From positions 884,501-948,500 of the forward strand of contig NZ_CP034183.1 of assembly GCF_003860465.1 (NCBI RefSeq): 64,000 bases of DNA. Direction: 5' to 3'. A program made the position numbers and the translations under genes. The notes beneath the pieces were generated by a model, which was given only the letters and a program-made list of their open reading frames with translations, searched no databases and had not been told where the DNA came from. Origin of the DNA: Deinococcus psychrotolerans. Lineage in GTDB: Bacteria; Deinococcota; Deinococci; Deinococcales; Deinococcaceae. The stretch's first letter is position 1. Every line of letters starts with the position of its first letter. Below are positions 56,416-64,000 of this stretch, piece by piece.

Positions 56416-56772
56416 TCAACCCATGAACGATTCGACTTCAATAATAAAGCCAACCGGAGTATTGAAGTAAAACGTCAGCCGCCCATGATTTTCGTAAGGA
56501 GCTTGAACCTGATGGCCGCCTGCTGTGAGTTGAGCGTGAACGGCCCGCACTTGCTCCGGCGTGTCTTGCAAAAAACCGATATGAAAGACTTTAGGGTAAC
56601 TCACGTCTTTGCTTTTGAAGACAGAAATGAGTGAGCCGTCATCGTCATGCAGGAAAGTCATGTTGTCGTTTCTGGGCATTCCTTCGGCCTGCTTAAGACC
56701 AAAGAAACGCTCAAAGATCTCGACAGCGGCGGGAACGTCAGTAACGCCTAGGTTGATGTGGTTGAGTTTCAA
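56416..56772 (-). CDS. VOC (glyoxalase/bleomycin-resistance) superfamily protein
   Basis: This 118-residue protein is a single VOC module pair: LNHINLGVTDVPAAVEIFERFF, MTFLHDDDGSLISVF, FHIGFLQDTPEQVRAVHAQL and HGRLTFYFNTPVGFIIEVES. Metal-site candidates are His5, His65 and Glu113. The substrate is unknown; the family includes glyoxalases, dioxygenases and drug-binding proteins. The start is a TTG with GAGAGAAG upstream. It lies within the suf gene cluster between sufB and sufD, which is not a usual place for it. Confidence 0.87.
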   Translation of the reverse strand: MKLNHINLGVTDVPAAVEIFERFFGLKQAEGMPRNDNMTFLHDDDGSLISVFKSKDVSYPKVFHIGFLQDTPEQVRAVHAQLTAGGHQVQAPYENHGRLTFYFNTPVGFIIEVESFMG

Positions 56773-56863
56773 TTTTATCTTCTCTCTTTCGGTGAAGCTC
56801 CGTCCGAGATTCCTAGAAACTCAGCCGCCGTCCCGACGATTTAATTTGACGATAGAAACCGAA

Positions 56864-57280
56864 CTACGAACAGATCAAGCCCTCGTTCATGAAGACTTCA
56901 GCAGTTTTAGCCAAGCCATAAGCGCCTTGAACGGCACTCGCCAAATCACGGGTCGAATTTCCTGCTTTGAATCTCTCATAAGAAGCACGATTGACAAAGA
57001 CTCGGCAAGTTGCCGTCTGTCCATCATCTAATGAGAAAATTTCAAAAGCTTCGATACACCTTCTGGCATCAGCACTCGGATTCTCAGTATCTTTGACTTG
57101 CAAAGCCACTTCACGTCTTGGGTAACTTTCGCCAATATCTTGAAGAGCATAGACCTGATAGGTAAGCCTAAAGAAAGTGCGCTTCAAGATGTTCGGATCA
57201 AAAGTAATAGCAAGCACCGACCATACTAGAAAAACAAATCCAAAGATAATTTTGGCAAGTAGGGTCAGTGCTGGTTTCAA
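56864..57280 (-). CDS. Membrane-anchored protein, 138 residues, unknown function
   Basis: The protein starts KPALTLLAKIIFGFVFLVWS, a single anchor helix, followed by a 110-residue domain with three cysteines. That domain includes TYQVYALQDIGESYPRREVA, CIEAFEIFSLDDGQTATCRV and RDLASAVQGAYGLAKTAEV. No family is recognised. The TTG start follows the sufB stop (TAA) with no gap and no strong ribosome site, so it depends on translational coupling. The gene is much more AT-rich than the suf genes around it, which suggests insertion into the operon. Confidence 0.65.
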   Translation of the reverse strand: MKPALTLLAKIIFGFVFLVWSVLAITFDPNILKRTFFRLTYQVYALQDIGESYPRREVALQVKDTENPSADARRCIEAFEIFSLDDGQTATCRVFVNRASYERFKAGNSTRDLASAVQGAYGLAKTAEVFMNEGLICS

Positions 57281-58687
57281 TTATCCGACGCTGCCTTCCA
57301 TTTCCAATTCAATCAACCGGTTCAACTCTACGGCGTACTCAAGTGGCAATTCCTTAGCAATCGGCTCAATAAAGCCGCGCACGATGAGGCCCGCCGCCTG
57401 GTCTTTGCTGAGGCCGCGACTTTGCAGGTAAAGAATCTGCTCGTCATTGATTTTGGAGACGGTGGCTTCGTGACCCACACGGGCGTCCTTTTCCTCAATC
57501 TCGATGTAAGGATAGGTGTCGGTGCGGGCTTCCTCGTCGAGCAAGAGGGCGTCGCACTCCACGTTGGTTTTGCTGCCCTTCGCGCCTTCATAAATCTTGA
57601 CCAAGCCACGGTAAGAAGAGCGGCCCGAATCTTTGCTGATCGACTTGCTGACAATCGTGCCGCTGGTGTTGGGCGCAAAGTGGACGATCTTGCCGCCCGC
57701 ATCTTGGTGCTGGCCGCGTCCCGCCATCGCAATGCTCAAGATCTCGCCGCGTGCGCCTTCTTCCAGGAGGTAGCAAGCCGGGTACTTCATGGTGACTTTG
57801 CTGCCGAGGTTGCCGTCGACCCACTCCATCACGCCGTTGCCGTACACGGCGGCCCGCTGCGTGACAAGGTTGTAAACGTTGTGCGACCAGTTTTGAATGG
57901 TGCTGTAGCGGAAGCGTGCGCCTTCCTTGACCACGATTTCAATGACGCCCGAGTGGAAGCTGTCGGCATTGTAAGCAGGCGCAGTGCAGCCCTCGATGTA
58001 ATGGGCCTGAGCGCCTTCATCAATGATAATCAGCGTGCGCTCAAACTGACCGCTGCTCTCGGCATTGATGCGGAAGTAGGTTTGCAGTGGGATGTCCACT
58101 TTGACGCCTTTGGGGACATAGACAAAGCTGCCGCCACTCCAAACCGCAGAGTTGATGGCCGCGAACTTGTTGTCTTCCGGCGGAATAATGGTGGCGAAAT
58201 GCTCACGGAAGAGCTCAGGGTATTCTTTGAGGCCGTCTTCAATGCTTAAAAAGACCACGCCTAACTTTTCCCATTCTTCTTTGAGGTTGTGGTACACCAT
58301 TTCCGATTCGTACTGTGCGCCCACACCGGCCAGCATAGCCCGCTCGGCTTCGGGAATGCCCAATCGCTCGAAGGTCTTTTTCACGTCCTCGGGTACATCG
58401 TCCCACGAGCGGCTGTTGAAGCCTTCGGGTTTGATGTAGTAATAAATTTCATCGAGGTTGAGGCCGCTCAAATCCGCGCCCCAAGTCGGCATCGGCTTGC
58501 TGTAGAAGATGTCCAATGCTTTGAGGCGGAAGTCCAGCATCCACTGGGGTTCGTCTTTGGTCTTGCTGATCATTTCGACGACTTCGCGGCTCAGACCCTT
58601 GGGCGCTTTGAAGGCGTACTTCTCAGGATTGCTCCAACCGTACTCATAGTCGGTGTTGATGTCATTGACTGCGGGATTAATGGTCAT
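57281..58687 (-). CDS. sufB: Fe-S cluster assembly protein SufB
   Basis: This 468-residue scaffold of the SUF system assembles Fe-S clusters with SufC and SufD. Landmarks are [53 protein letters not shown] and [39 protein letters not shown] and [20 protein letters not shown] follow, and the final block [20 protein letters not shown] matches the family. AAGGAG lies seven bases before the ATG. It follows sufC in the same direction with a 49-base gap. Confidence 0.96.
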   Translation of the reverse strand: MTINPAVNDINTDYEYGWSNPEKYAFKAPKGLSREVVEMISKTKDEPQWMLDFRLKALDIFYSKPMPTWGADLSGLNLDEIYYYIKPEGFNSRSWDDVPEDVKKTFERLGIPEAERAMLAGVGAQYESEMVYHNLKEEWEKLGVVFLSIEDGLKEYPELFREHFATIIPPEDNKFAAINSAVWSGGSFVYVPKGVKVDIPLQTYFRINAESSGQFERTLIIIDEGAQAHYIEGCTAPAYNADSFHSGVIEIVVKEGARFRYSTIQNWSHNVYNLVTQRAAVYGNGVMEWVDGNLGSKVTMKYPACYLLEEGARGEILSIAMAGRGQHQDAGGKIVHFAPNTSGTIVSKSISKDSGRSSYRGLVKIYEGAKGSKTNVECDALLLDEEARTDTYPYIEIEEKDARVGHEATVSKINDEQILYLQSRGLSKDQAAGLIVRGFIEPIAKELPLEYAVELNRLIELEMEGSVG

Positions 58688-58736
58688 TTGAACTCCTTAG
58701 AGTTTATAGATGGTGCGGGCAGCGAGGCGAAACGGC

Positions 58737-59525
<789 letters not shown>

Positions 59526-59553
59526 AACTCTCCTTGGGATGTGGGGCTGCTTT

Positions 59554-59568
59554 TAGGAATCATTCCTA
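59554..59568. promoter_or_regulatory. Perfect 15-base palindrome at suf promoter, candidate operator
   Basis: TAGGAATCATTCCTA has perfect 7-base arms around one base. It lies between the sufC start and a minus-strand TAGAAT -10 box (59585-59580), that is, just downstream of the expected transcription start. This is a repressor-type position. It does not match the SufR, IscR or Fur consensus that I know. Confidence 0.6.
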
Positions 59569-59579
59569 CTTACTGCCTC

Positions 59580-59585
59580 ATTCTA
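59580..59585 (-). promoter_or_regulatory. -10 box of suf operon promoter
   Basis: On the minus strand TAGAAT lies 54 bases before the sufC ATG; TCGACT, 18 bases upstream, could be the -35 box. The palindrome at 59554 lies immediately downstream. Confidence 0.45.
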
Positions 59586-59681
59586 ACGGCTCAGCACCCC
59601 TAAAGTCGAGTGGTTTAGTGCGGATTCGGGAAGCTCCAAGATGAGAAGGCCGAGGCATTTTTCACGCTTGCCATAGACGGC

Positions 59682-59687
59682 TATGCT
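59682..59687 (+). promoter_or_regulatory. -10 box of exbB operon promoter
   Basis: TATGCT lies 12 bases before the GTG of exbB, with TTTTCA 17 bases further upstream, and AGAGG in between as ribosome site. Confidence 0.45.
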
Positions 59688-59699
59688 AAGAGGTAAAGG

Positions 59700-60431
59700 G
59701 TGAATGTCCTTTCCCTGATTCAGGCCGCTGGGCCGCTGCTGTGGGTGTTGTTGGCGCTGTCGATCTACACCATCTACCTGACGACGCTGCGGGTCTTAGA
59801 ACTCTCCAGACTGGGTCAGGATTCTGCTTCTGCGGCCCTGATCGAGCGCACGCGGGCCGTGACTGCCGAGTCGGGCGGAGCGGCGGCACTGGCCGAAATT
59901 GATTATTCGGGTTTGCAGACCCCCACCGCCAATGTCCTGCGGGCTGGACTCGCCAGAGCCGACCGGGGCATTGACGCCGCGCAGGCCGCCATGAACGGAG
60001 CCATCTTGCAAGAAGACGCCCGGTTGTACGCGGGCATCAGTGCGCTGGGCACGGTGGCCCAGATCGCGCCGCTGATCGGGCTACTCGGCACCGTGATCGG
60101 AATGGTGCGCTCGTTTATCGTCTTTTCGCAGACCACCGCGCCCACGCCTTCGCAGCTCGCCACCGGCATCAGCGAAGCGCTGATCAATACGGCAGGCGGC
60201 CTGATCGTGGCGATTGTGGCGTACGTGGCTCGCAACGCCCTGCGCTCCCGCGCCGACCGAATCGCGGCGGGGGCCGAGCGGGTGCGCGAGGAACTTCCGG
60301 CTTGGTTGAGCGTGGTGGTGCCCACTGCGCCCGTGCGGGCCGCTCCCGCCCGTCCGGCGGCCCAGACCAACGCCCAAGCCGCGCCGATTGCTCCGCTGGA
60401 ATTTACCTTCGAGGGCAGCAAAACTCCATGA
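59700..60431 (+). CDS. exbB: MotA/TolQ/ExbB proton channel protein
   Basis: This 243-residue inner-membrane proton-channel subunit works with ExbD and a TonB-like partner. Helix 1 is ALLWVLLALSIYTIYLTTLRV-like (about 13-33), then a cytoplasmic loop. Helices 2 and 3 follow in the conserved LGTVAQIAPLIGLLGTVIGMV and ISEALINTAGGLIVAIVAYV blocks, which hold the Thr/Ala pore residues. A C-terminal Pro/Ala-rich tail is longer than usual. The start is a GTG. Its stop overlaps the start of a 23-codon ORF that in turn overlaps exbD. Confidence 0.92.
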   Translation: MNVLSLIQAAGPLLWVLLALSIYTIYLTTLRVLELSRLGQDSASAALIERTRAVTAESGGAAALAEIDYSGLQTPTANVLRAGLARADRGIDAAQAAMNGAILQEDARLYAGISALGTVAQIAPLIGLLGTVIGMVRSFIVFSQTTAPTPSQLATGISEALINTAGGLIVAIVAYVARNALRSRADRIAAGAERVREELPAWLSVVVPTAPVRAAPARPAAQTNAQAAPIAPLEFTFEGSKTP

Positions 60432-60499
60432 AGCGGATTCCGGCCACTGCAACAACTCCTAAAACACAGAAGGCCCAGCCCTCACCGGAAGCCTTATGA
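60428..60499 (+). CDS. 23-residue linking ORF between exbB and exbD
   Basis: The ATG at 60428 overlaps the exbB stop in ATGA, and its own TGA overlaps the exbD ATG in another ATGA. It reads 23 residues rich in Thr, Pro, Ala and Lys with no hydrophobic segment. The most likely role is a translational relay: ribosomes ending exbB would re-start here and then at exbD. It might instead be a by-product of close gene spacing. No family assigned. Confidence 0.5.
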   Translation: MKRIPATATTPKTQKAQPSPEAL

Positions 60500-60900
60500 G
60501 ACGCCGCTTCCGGGAAGAGCAGCCGCTGACTTTTGATTTTGCGCCGATGGTAGACATTGTGCTGCTGCTGCTGATTTTCTTCTTTTTGACCAGCAACCTG
60601 AATGCCCGCCAAAACGCTTTGCCGCTGGACTTGCCCCGCGCTTCGCAGACGGTGCAGCAAACCCCCGAATTGCCGGTGGTCAGCTTGGAGCGATCCGGCA
60701 AGCTGTACCTCAACGGCAAAGAAACCACCCTGACCAAGTTGGGCGCTCAGTTAAAGCCCCTGCTTCAGGTGTCGGGCGGCACAGTAGGCCTGCGGGCCGA
60801 TGAAAAAGGCAATTACGGCGGCGTGGTGCAGGTGATGGACGTGATCAAGAAAGCCGGCGGCGAGCGCCTGGCCCTCGGCACCAAGACCGGGAGCAAATAA
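60496..60900 (+). CDS. exbD: ExbD/TolR biopolymer transport protein
   Basis: This 134-residue partner of ExbB has a short cytoplasmic N-terminus, a single membrane helix with the conserved PMVDIVLLLLIFFFLTSNL (the essential proton-carrying Asp of the family is in PMVD), and a periplasmic domain. That domain includes ALPLDLPRASQT, LYLNGKETTLTKLGAQLKP and VGLRADEKGNYGGVVQVMDV. The size and fold match ExbD/TolR. It begins within the stop of the linking ORF and ends 64 bases before the TonB-like gene. Confidence 0.93.
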   Translation: MRRRFREEQPLTFDFAPMVDIVLLLLIFFFLTSNLNARQNALPLDLPRASQTVQQTPELPVVSLERSGKLYLNGKETTLTKLGAQLKPLLQVSGGTVGLRADEKGNYGGVVQVMDVIKKAGGERLALGTKTGSK

Positions 60901-60964
60901 GCGCCGTGAAGACTGCCGCACTTTTCCGGACTTCGTCGCCAGTTTTGCACCAAAGGAGTCGGCC

Positions 60965-63175
60965 TTGACCGTTCGAGTGTTGCCACCTGACAACGCTGAC
61001 CGGGCGCGGGCGCTGGGCGTCACTCTCATTGTTCACGCGGCCTTGCTGCTGGGCATTTTGGCGCTGCGCCCCCCAGCCCCCACCCGCTCGCTGACTCCGC
61101 CGGACTTGAGCCGCGCTCCGCTGGAAGTGGTGACGCTGGCTCCCGAAGTCCTGACGCCCACGCAACCCGTCACGCCGCCCGCGACAATCAAAACGCCGCC
61201 CAAAACGGTGGTTCAGCCCACCCCCAAGACGCCGCTCAAGACCCAAACGCTGAAACCCGAGCCGCCCAAGCCCGTGGTGGTGCAGCCGCCCAAACCAGTC
61301 GTACCCGTGCCCAGACCAACCGCAGTAACGCCTCCAGTGGTTAAGCCTCCGGTTGCCACGCCGCCCAAACCTACGCCCCAGAAGTCAGCCACGCCGGAAA
61401 CGGCCGCGCCCAAAACGCCAACAGCGCAAACGACGCCCACACCCACCACGCAGCCACAAGAGCAGCCCAAAGTTCCCACCGAGACGGCCCGCACCGCGCC
61501 CACCCAGACGCCAACGACCAACCCGACGCCGACGCCCTCCCCTACTCCCACGCCGCAGGCCACCCCTACACCGCAAGCGACCCCCACTCCACAAGCGACA
61601 CTGACGCCGCCCAGCGACGTACCCACCACCCAGCCGACGCCGGAATCGAGGCCAGCGCAGACGCCAACGCCGCAGGCCACTCTCACCGAGCCTTCGCGCA
61701 CGCCGAGCGATCAGCCGACGCCGTCTCCAACGCCCAGCCCCACACCCGCACCTGTTCAAAATCAGGCGGCGCAGGTAGAAACGCCCACGTCAGTCGCGCC
61801 CACCAGCCGCGAGGTGCAGCCCAACGCCGCAGCGCCCGACGCGCCCGCGCCGCCCACGCCGACGGCCGCCGCTGCACCCGCTCCCGATCCCGCCCCGATC
61901 ACTTCTCTGCCCAGACGCGAGGACGCCGCCGCCCCCACCCAGCAAACCGAAGCGGCACGCGGCGGCGGCGCGGCGGGCGACCCTGGCACGCAAGCGGCAG
62001 CGCCCGCCCGCCGAAGTGAGAGCGCCGCCAGCAATGCGCCCACCACCAACGAGATTGCTCAGGCCGCGCCGAGGGCAGGCCGAGCAGCGACGGCTGCGCC
62101 CGCTCCCGCCGCGCCCGTCTCACCGCGCCCGCAGATTTCTGCCAGCGACATTCCCGCTGCGCCGGCCCGCAATACCAGTCCGGTGGCCACCCGGCCCAGC
62201 GAAACGCCCAGCCAAGCGCCAGCGCCCGCACGCGGAAGCAGCGGCGGCCAAGCCTCGGCCAGTCCGGCCCCAGAGACGGCCGTGCGCCCGAGTGGGAATG
62301 CCAGTAATGCGGCAGGCAGCACCGCCACGCCCGAAGCCACCCGGCCCACCGGCGGCAGCAACAGCGGAGCACAGAGCGGCGCGAGTCCGATCACGGCCCG
62401 GCCTGGCGTTGGCAGCAGTTCGGGAGCGCAAAATGCCGCCAGCGGCGAAGCGGCAACCCCAGCAGGCGGCAGCGGCGCTGCGGCGGCCAACACCCCCGGC
62501 GCGGACAGCACCGCGCCCGCACGCGGCACGCCTGGCAGCAATGGCGTGAGCGCCGCCGCTCCTGCTGCGCCCCGCGAATCGGCAGGCGGCAGCACCGGAA
62601 GCGGCGCAGGTGGCAGCCCCGCTGTCGGTGAAGTGGCAGGCCGTCCAGCGGGCGGCGGCGGGCGGGTCGGCGCTCCGCAGCCTGCCGGTGACGCCGAAGG
62701 CAGGCAAGTTGGAGGCAACCCCGATACCTACGGCGGGCCTTCAGCGGGCCAAACCGACGGCATCGCCAGCGGCGGCGGGCGGGCCAGCGGCGCAGGCGGC
62801 GACGGCGCGGGCAATGAGAACAAAGCCCTGCTCTGCACCGTTGCGGTTGACGTGCGCGGCCTGGATAAACGCTTTGAGCGGGCGCAGACCAGTTTTGTCT
62901 TCGACCAGAACGGCAATCAACTCTGGCCCGACGCCGAGCTGATTAAAGGCGTCAGTTCACAGCTCGTCAACGAAGGCAACTTGCACACCTACCTGACTGC
63001 CGAGGGCCAGATCAGCCAATTTAAGAATGTCACCCGCATTCGGGCCGTCAGGGTGCAGGCCACCAAGTTCGCGCCGAAGAGCAGCTACATCACCGACGCG
63101 GTACTCGACGCGGCAGGCGCAGCGGCCTTCAGATCGGCGGGTCAGGCGTGCCGCTTGGCTTATCTCAAGGACTAG
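60965..63175 (+). CDS. TonB-like protein with very long Pro/Ala-rich linker and atypical C-terminal domain
   Basis: This 736-residue protein has a TonB-like plan. A short N-terminus is followed by one membrane helix with a conserved His (ALGVTLIVHAALLLGILAL, about 15-34). About 570 residues of Pro/Thr/Lys/Ala/Gly-rich low-complexity sequence follow, including three tandem TPQATP units. The folded C-terminal domain of about 120 residues (LLCTVAVDVRGLDKRFERAQ to AGQACRLAYLKD) lacks the usual TonB YP motif and beta-alpha-beta core. It carries two Cys and a VDVRGL strand faintly like the DARGL pattern of LPP20-type secreted domains. The TTG start has AAAGGAG six bases upstream. Position after exbB-exbD supports an energy-transducing role. 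Confidence 0.72.
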   Translation: MTVRVLPPDNADRARALGVTLIVHAALLLGILALRPPAPTRSLTPPDLSRAPLEVVTLAPEVLTPTQPVTPPATIKTPPKTVVQPTPKTPLKTQTLKPEPPKPVVVQPPKPVVPVPRPTAVTPPVVKPPVATPPKPTPQKSATPETAAPKTPTAQTTPTPTTQPQEQPKVPTETARTAPTQTPTTNPTPTPSPTPTPQATPTPQATPTPQATLTPPSDVPTTQPTPESRPAQTPTPQATLTEPSRTPSDQPTPSPTPSPTPAPVQNQAAQVETPTSVAPTSREVQPNAAAPDAPAPPTPTAAAAPAPDPAPITSLPRREDAAAPTQQTEAARGGGAAGDPGTQAAAPARRSESAASNAPTTNEIAQAAPRAGRAATAAPAPAAPVSPRPQISASDIPAAPARNTSPVATRPSETPSQAPAPARGSSGGQASASPAPETAVRPSGNASNAAGSTATPEATRPTGGSNSGAQSGASPITARPGVGSSSGAQNAASGEAATPAGGSGAAAANTPGADSTAPARGTPGSNGVSAAAPAAPRESAGGSTGSGAGGSPAVGEVAGRPAGGGGRVGAPQPAGDAEGRQVGGNPDTYGGPSAGQTDGIASGGGRASGAGGDGAGNENKALLCTVAVDVRGLDKRFERAQTSFVFDQNGNQLWPDAELIKGVSSQLVNEGNLHTYLTAEGQISQFKNVTRIRAVRVQATKFAPKSSYITDAVLDAAGAAAFRSAGQACRLAYLKD
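61550..61609 (+). repeat. 18-base tandem repeat encoding TPQATP units
   Basis: Three copies of an 18-base unit (61550-61567, 61568-61585 and 61586-61603) and a partial fourth encode TPQATP repeats inside the proline-rich linker. The copies have diverged at silent and a few coding positions. Confidence 0.75.
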
Positions 63176-63300
63176 AGCGCAAGTCTCAAACCCGCTCCCT
63201 TGAGGTCAGTTCTGCGTCATTTTGAAGCACTAAATAGATAGTTAGTTCAGACACTCTTCCCCAAAACTCCACTTGACTCAACAGCTCAACGAGGTAATCC

Positions 63301-64000
63301 ATGCGTAAAACGTCTCTCGGTCTGGTTCTGCTCACCGCCCTCACTTCTGGCCCCGCGCTGGCTTGGGTGCCCAAGCTCGAAGACCAAAGCGCCAAAACCG
63401 TGATCGACAGCGCGTATGGCCGCCGCGCCACTGTGCCCACCTTTTACACCCTTGACCTGAGCGTGGACGGCGGCAAATTCAAAGCGCCCGACGGCAGCGT
63501 CAAGGTGTACGACGGCGGCGACACTTGCCTGAGCAGTTGGCTGGCCAACCCCACCGATTTTGCTCAGGGCAGCCGGGTGGGCAGCTTGACGCTCAGCGGT
63601 CAGGCCGACCAGCTCTTGTTTGCGGCCCAGGACGCCCGTGATAACTTCAAAAACATGACCTCCGCCAGCGCCCTGAGCAGCTTTGGAGTGGGCGTCTTGC
63701 CGGACGGCACCAACGATTACGGAGCCAAGTTGCCTGCGCCCGCTGCCACCCCCGCTCCAGGCTCTTCGCCCTCTCTGCCTGACGGTCAGCTCAGAATTGA
63801 CGTCTCGGTCAGGGGGCTGAGCGATTTGCAGCAGCGCAGCGCCTATCAGGTACGTCTCAAAGGGCCGGACGGCAAACTGCTCGCGCCCACTCGCTTCAGC
63901 TTCGTCAACGACTGGAAAGCTGGAGCCGACGGGAAGCAGGCCGGAACGTTGGTGTATTACTTCGAGCCGCTCAAAGCGGGCCTGAACGCCAACGCCAAAG
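63301..64000 (+). CDS. Secreted protein, N-terminal part (cut by window edge)
   Basis: This is a partial gene; 233 codons are visible to the right edge. The start ATG at 63301 follows GAGG with seven bases between. The signal peptide is KTSLGLVLLTALTSGPALA, followed by an exported domain with FYTLDLSVDGGKFKAPDGSV, DGGDTCLSSWLANPTDF, GSLTLSGQADQLLFAAQDAR and FKNMTSASALSSFGVGVLPD. A Pro/Ala-rich linker separates this from a second strand-rich part (LRIDVSVRGLSDLQQRSAYQ). The VSVRGL strand echoes the VDVRGL strand of the upstream TonB-like protein. No family is recognised; it may be an envelope partner of the ExbBD set. Confidence 0.7.
   Translation, partial: MRKTSLGLVLLTALTSGPALAWVPKLEDQSAKTVIDSAYGRRATVPTFYTLDLSVDGGKFKAPDGSVKVYDGGDTCLSSWLANPTDFAQGSRVGSLTLSGQADQLLFAAQDARDNFKNMTSASALSSFGVGVLPDGTNDYGAKLPAPAATPAPGSSPSLPDGQLRIDVSVRGLSDLQQRSAYQVRLKGPDGKLLAPTRFSFVNDWKAGADGKQAGTLVYYFEPLKAGLNANAK

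Noticed and set aside
61550..61800. CRISPR-like spaced repeats
   Set aside because: The repeats are contiguous 18-base units coding TPQATP, without unique spacers or cas genes.
61213..62718. Minus-strand Gly/Ala/Arg-rich frames opposite the proline-rich linker
   Set aside because: Low-complexity coding sequence leaves several frames open on both strands; none shows a ribosome site or a recognisable domain.

Overview
The window looks like chromosomal DNA of a Deinococcus-type bacterium. Most of it is GC-rich. Protein families typical of Deinococcus-Thermus recur: UvrA with a long charged tail, a SIS-domain phosphosugar isomerase-like protein, a B12-binding MerR/LitR-type regulator next to a Crp/Fnr regulator, and an ExbB-ExbD-TonB-like set. 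The strongest organismal signature is leaderless transcription: at least 15 genes have a TAnnnT box 5 to 9 bases before the start codon with little or no Shine-Dalgarno sequence. The species cannot be named from the sequence alone.

Layout. (1) 1-9068, minus strand: a Wzx/Wzy-type exopolysaccharide operon, transcribed manC, BY-kinase/Wzz, WbaP-like transferase, flippase, acyltransferase, GT2, polymerase, GT4 (cut by the window edge). Its distal half is visibly AT-rich and probably acquired. The nucleotidyltransferase gene at 9319 is divergent. (2) 10409-14338: ilvD, then two Mrr-family restriction endonucleases, each preceded by a near-identical terminator plus promoter cassette, and a 55-codon minus-strand ORF between them. 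(3) 14439-17216: sirC-hemA (siroheme/heme entry) and a DUF418 membrane protein. (4) 17227-20773, minus: a kinase-like protein, an NDUFA9-like dehydrogenase, and a Crp/Fnr plus LitR/CarH-like regulator pair. (5) 21042-27696, minus: cupin, topA, a small protein, yvcK, a 57-codon ORF, rapZ and an SMR transporter. (6) 27842-35753: SIS protein, membrane protein, gyrB, fasciclin protein, membrane protein, P450 and an unrecognised protein. (7) 35975-44003: uvrA and a membrane protein, a two-component pair, a methyltransferase and an MFS transporter. (8) 44014-49336: a decayed uronate-dehydrogenase-like pseudogene, a DUF937/Ig-like protein, a glutamine cyclotransferase, argC and tRNA-Arg(CCG). (9) 49407-54872: a membrane-anchored PPIase, DUF427, a PQQ-type propeller protein, a small secreted protein and a TMEM175-like channel. 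(10) 54962-59525, minus: sufC-sufB-(two extra genes)-sufD. (11) 59700-64000: exbB, a 23-codon linking ORF, exbD, a very long proline/alanine-rich TonB-like protein, and a secreted protein cut by the right edge.

No transposon, prophage or CRISPR array was found. The observations most worth following are: the duplicated terminator/promoter cassette bracketing a laterally acquired-looking endonuclease gene; three tiny ORFs that bridge operon genes by 4-base overlaps or 2-base gaps; the B12 photoreceptor-like regulator that lacks the upper-ligand histidine; the perfect palindrome at the suf promoter; the GyrB Asp-to-Asn change at a quinolone-linked position; and the ExbBD-associated TonB-like protein with an atypical C-terminal domain.
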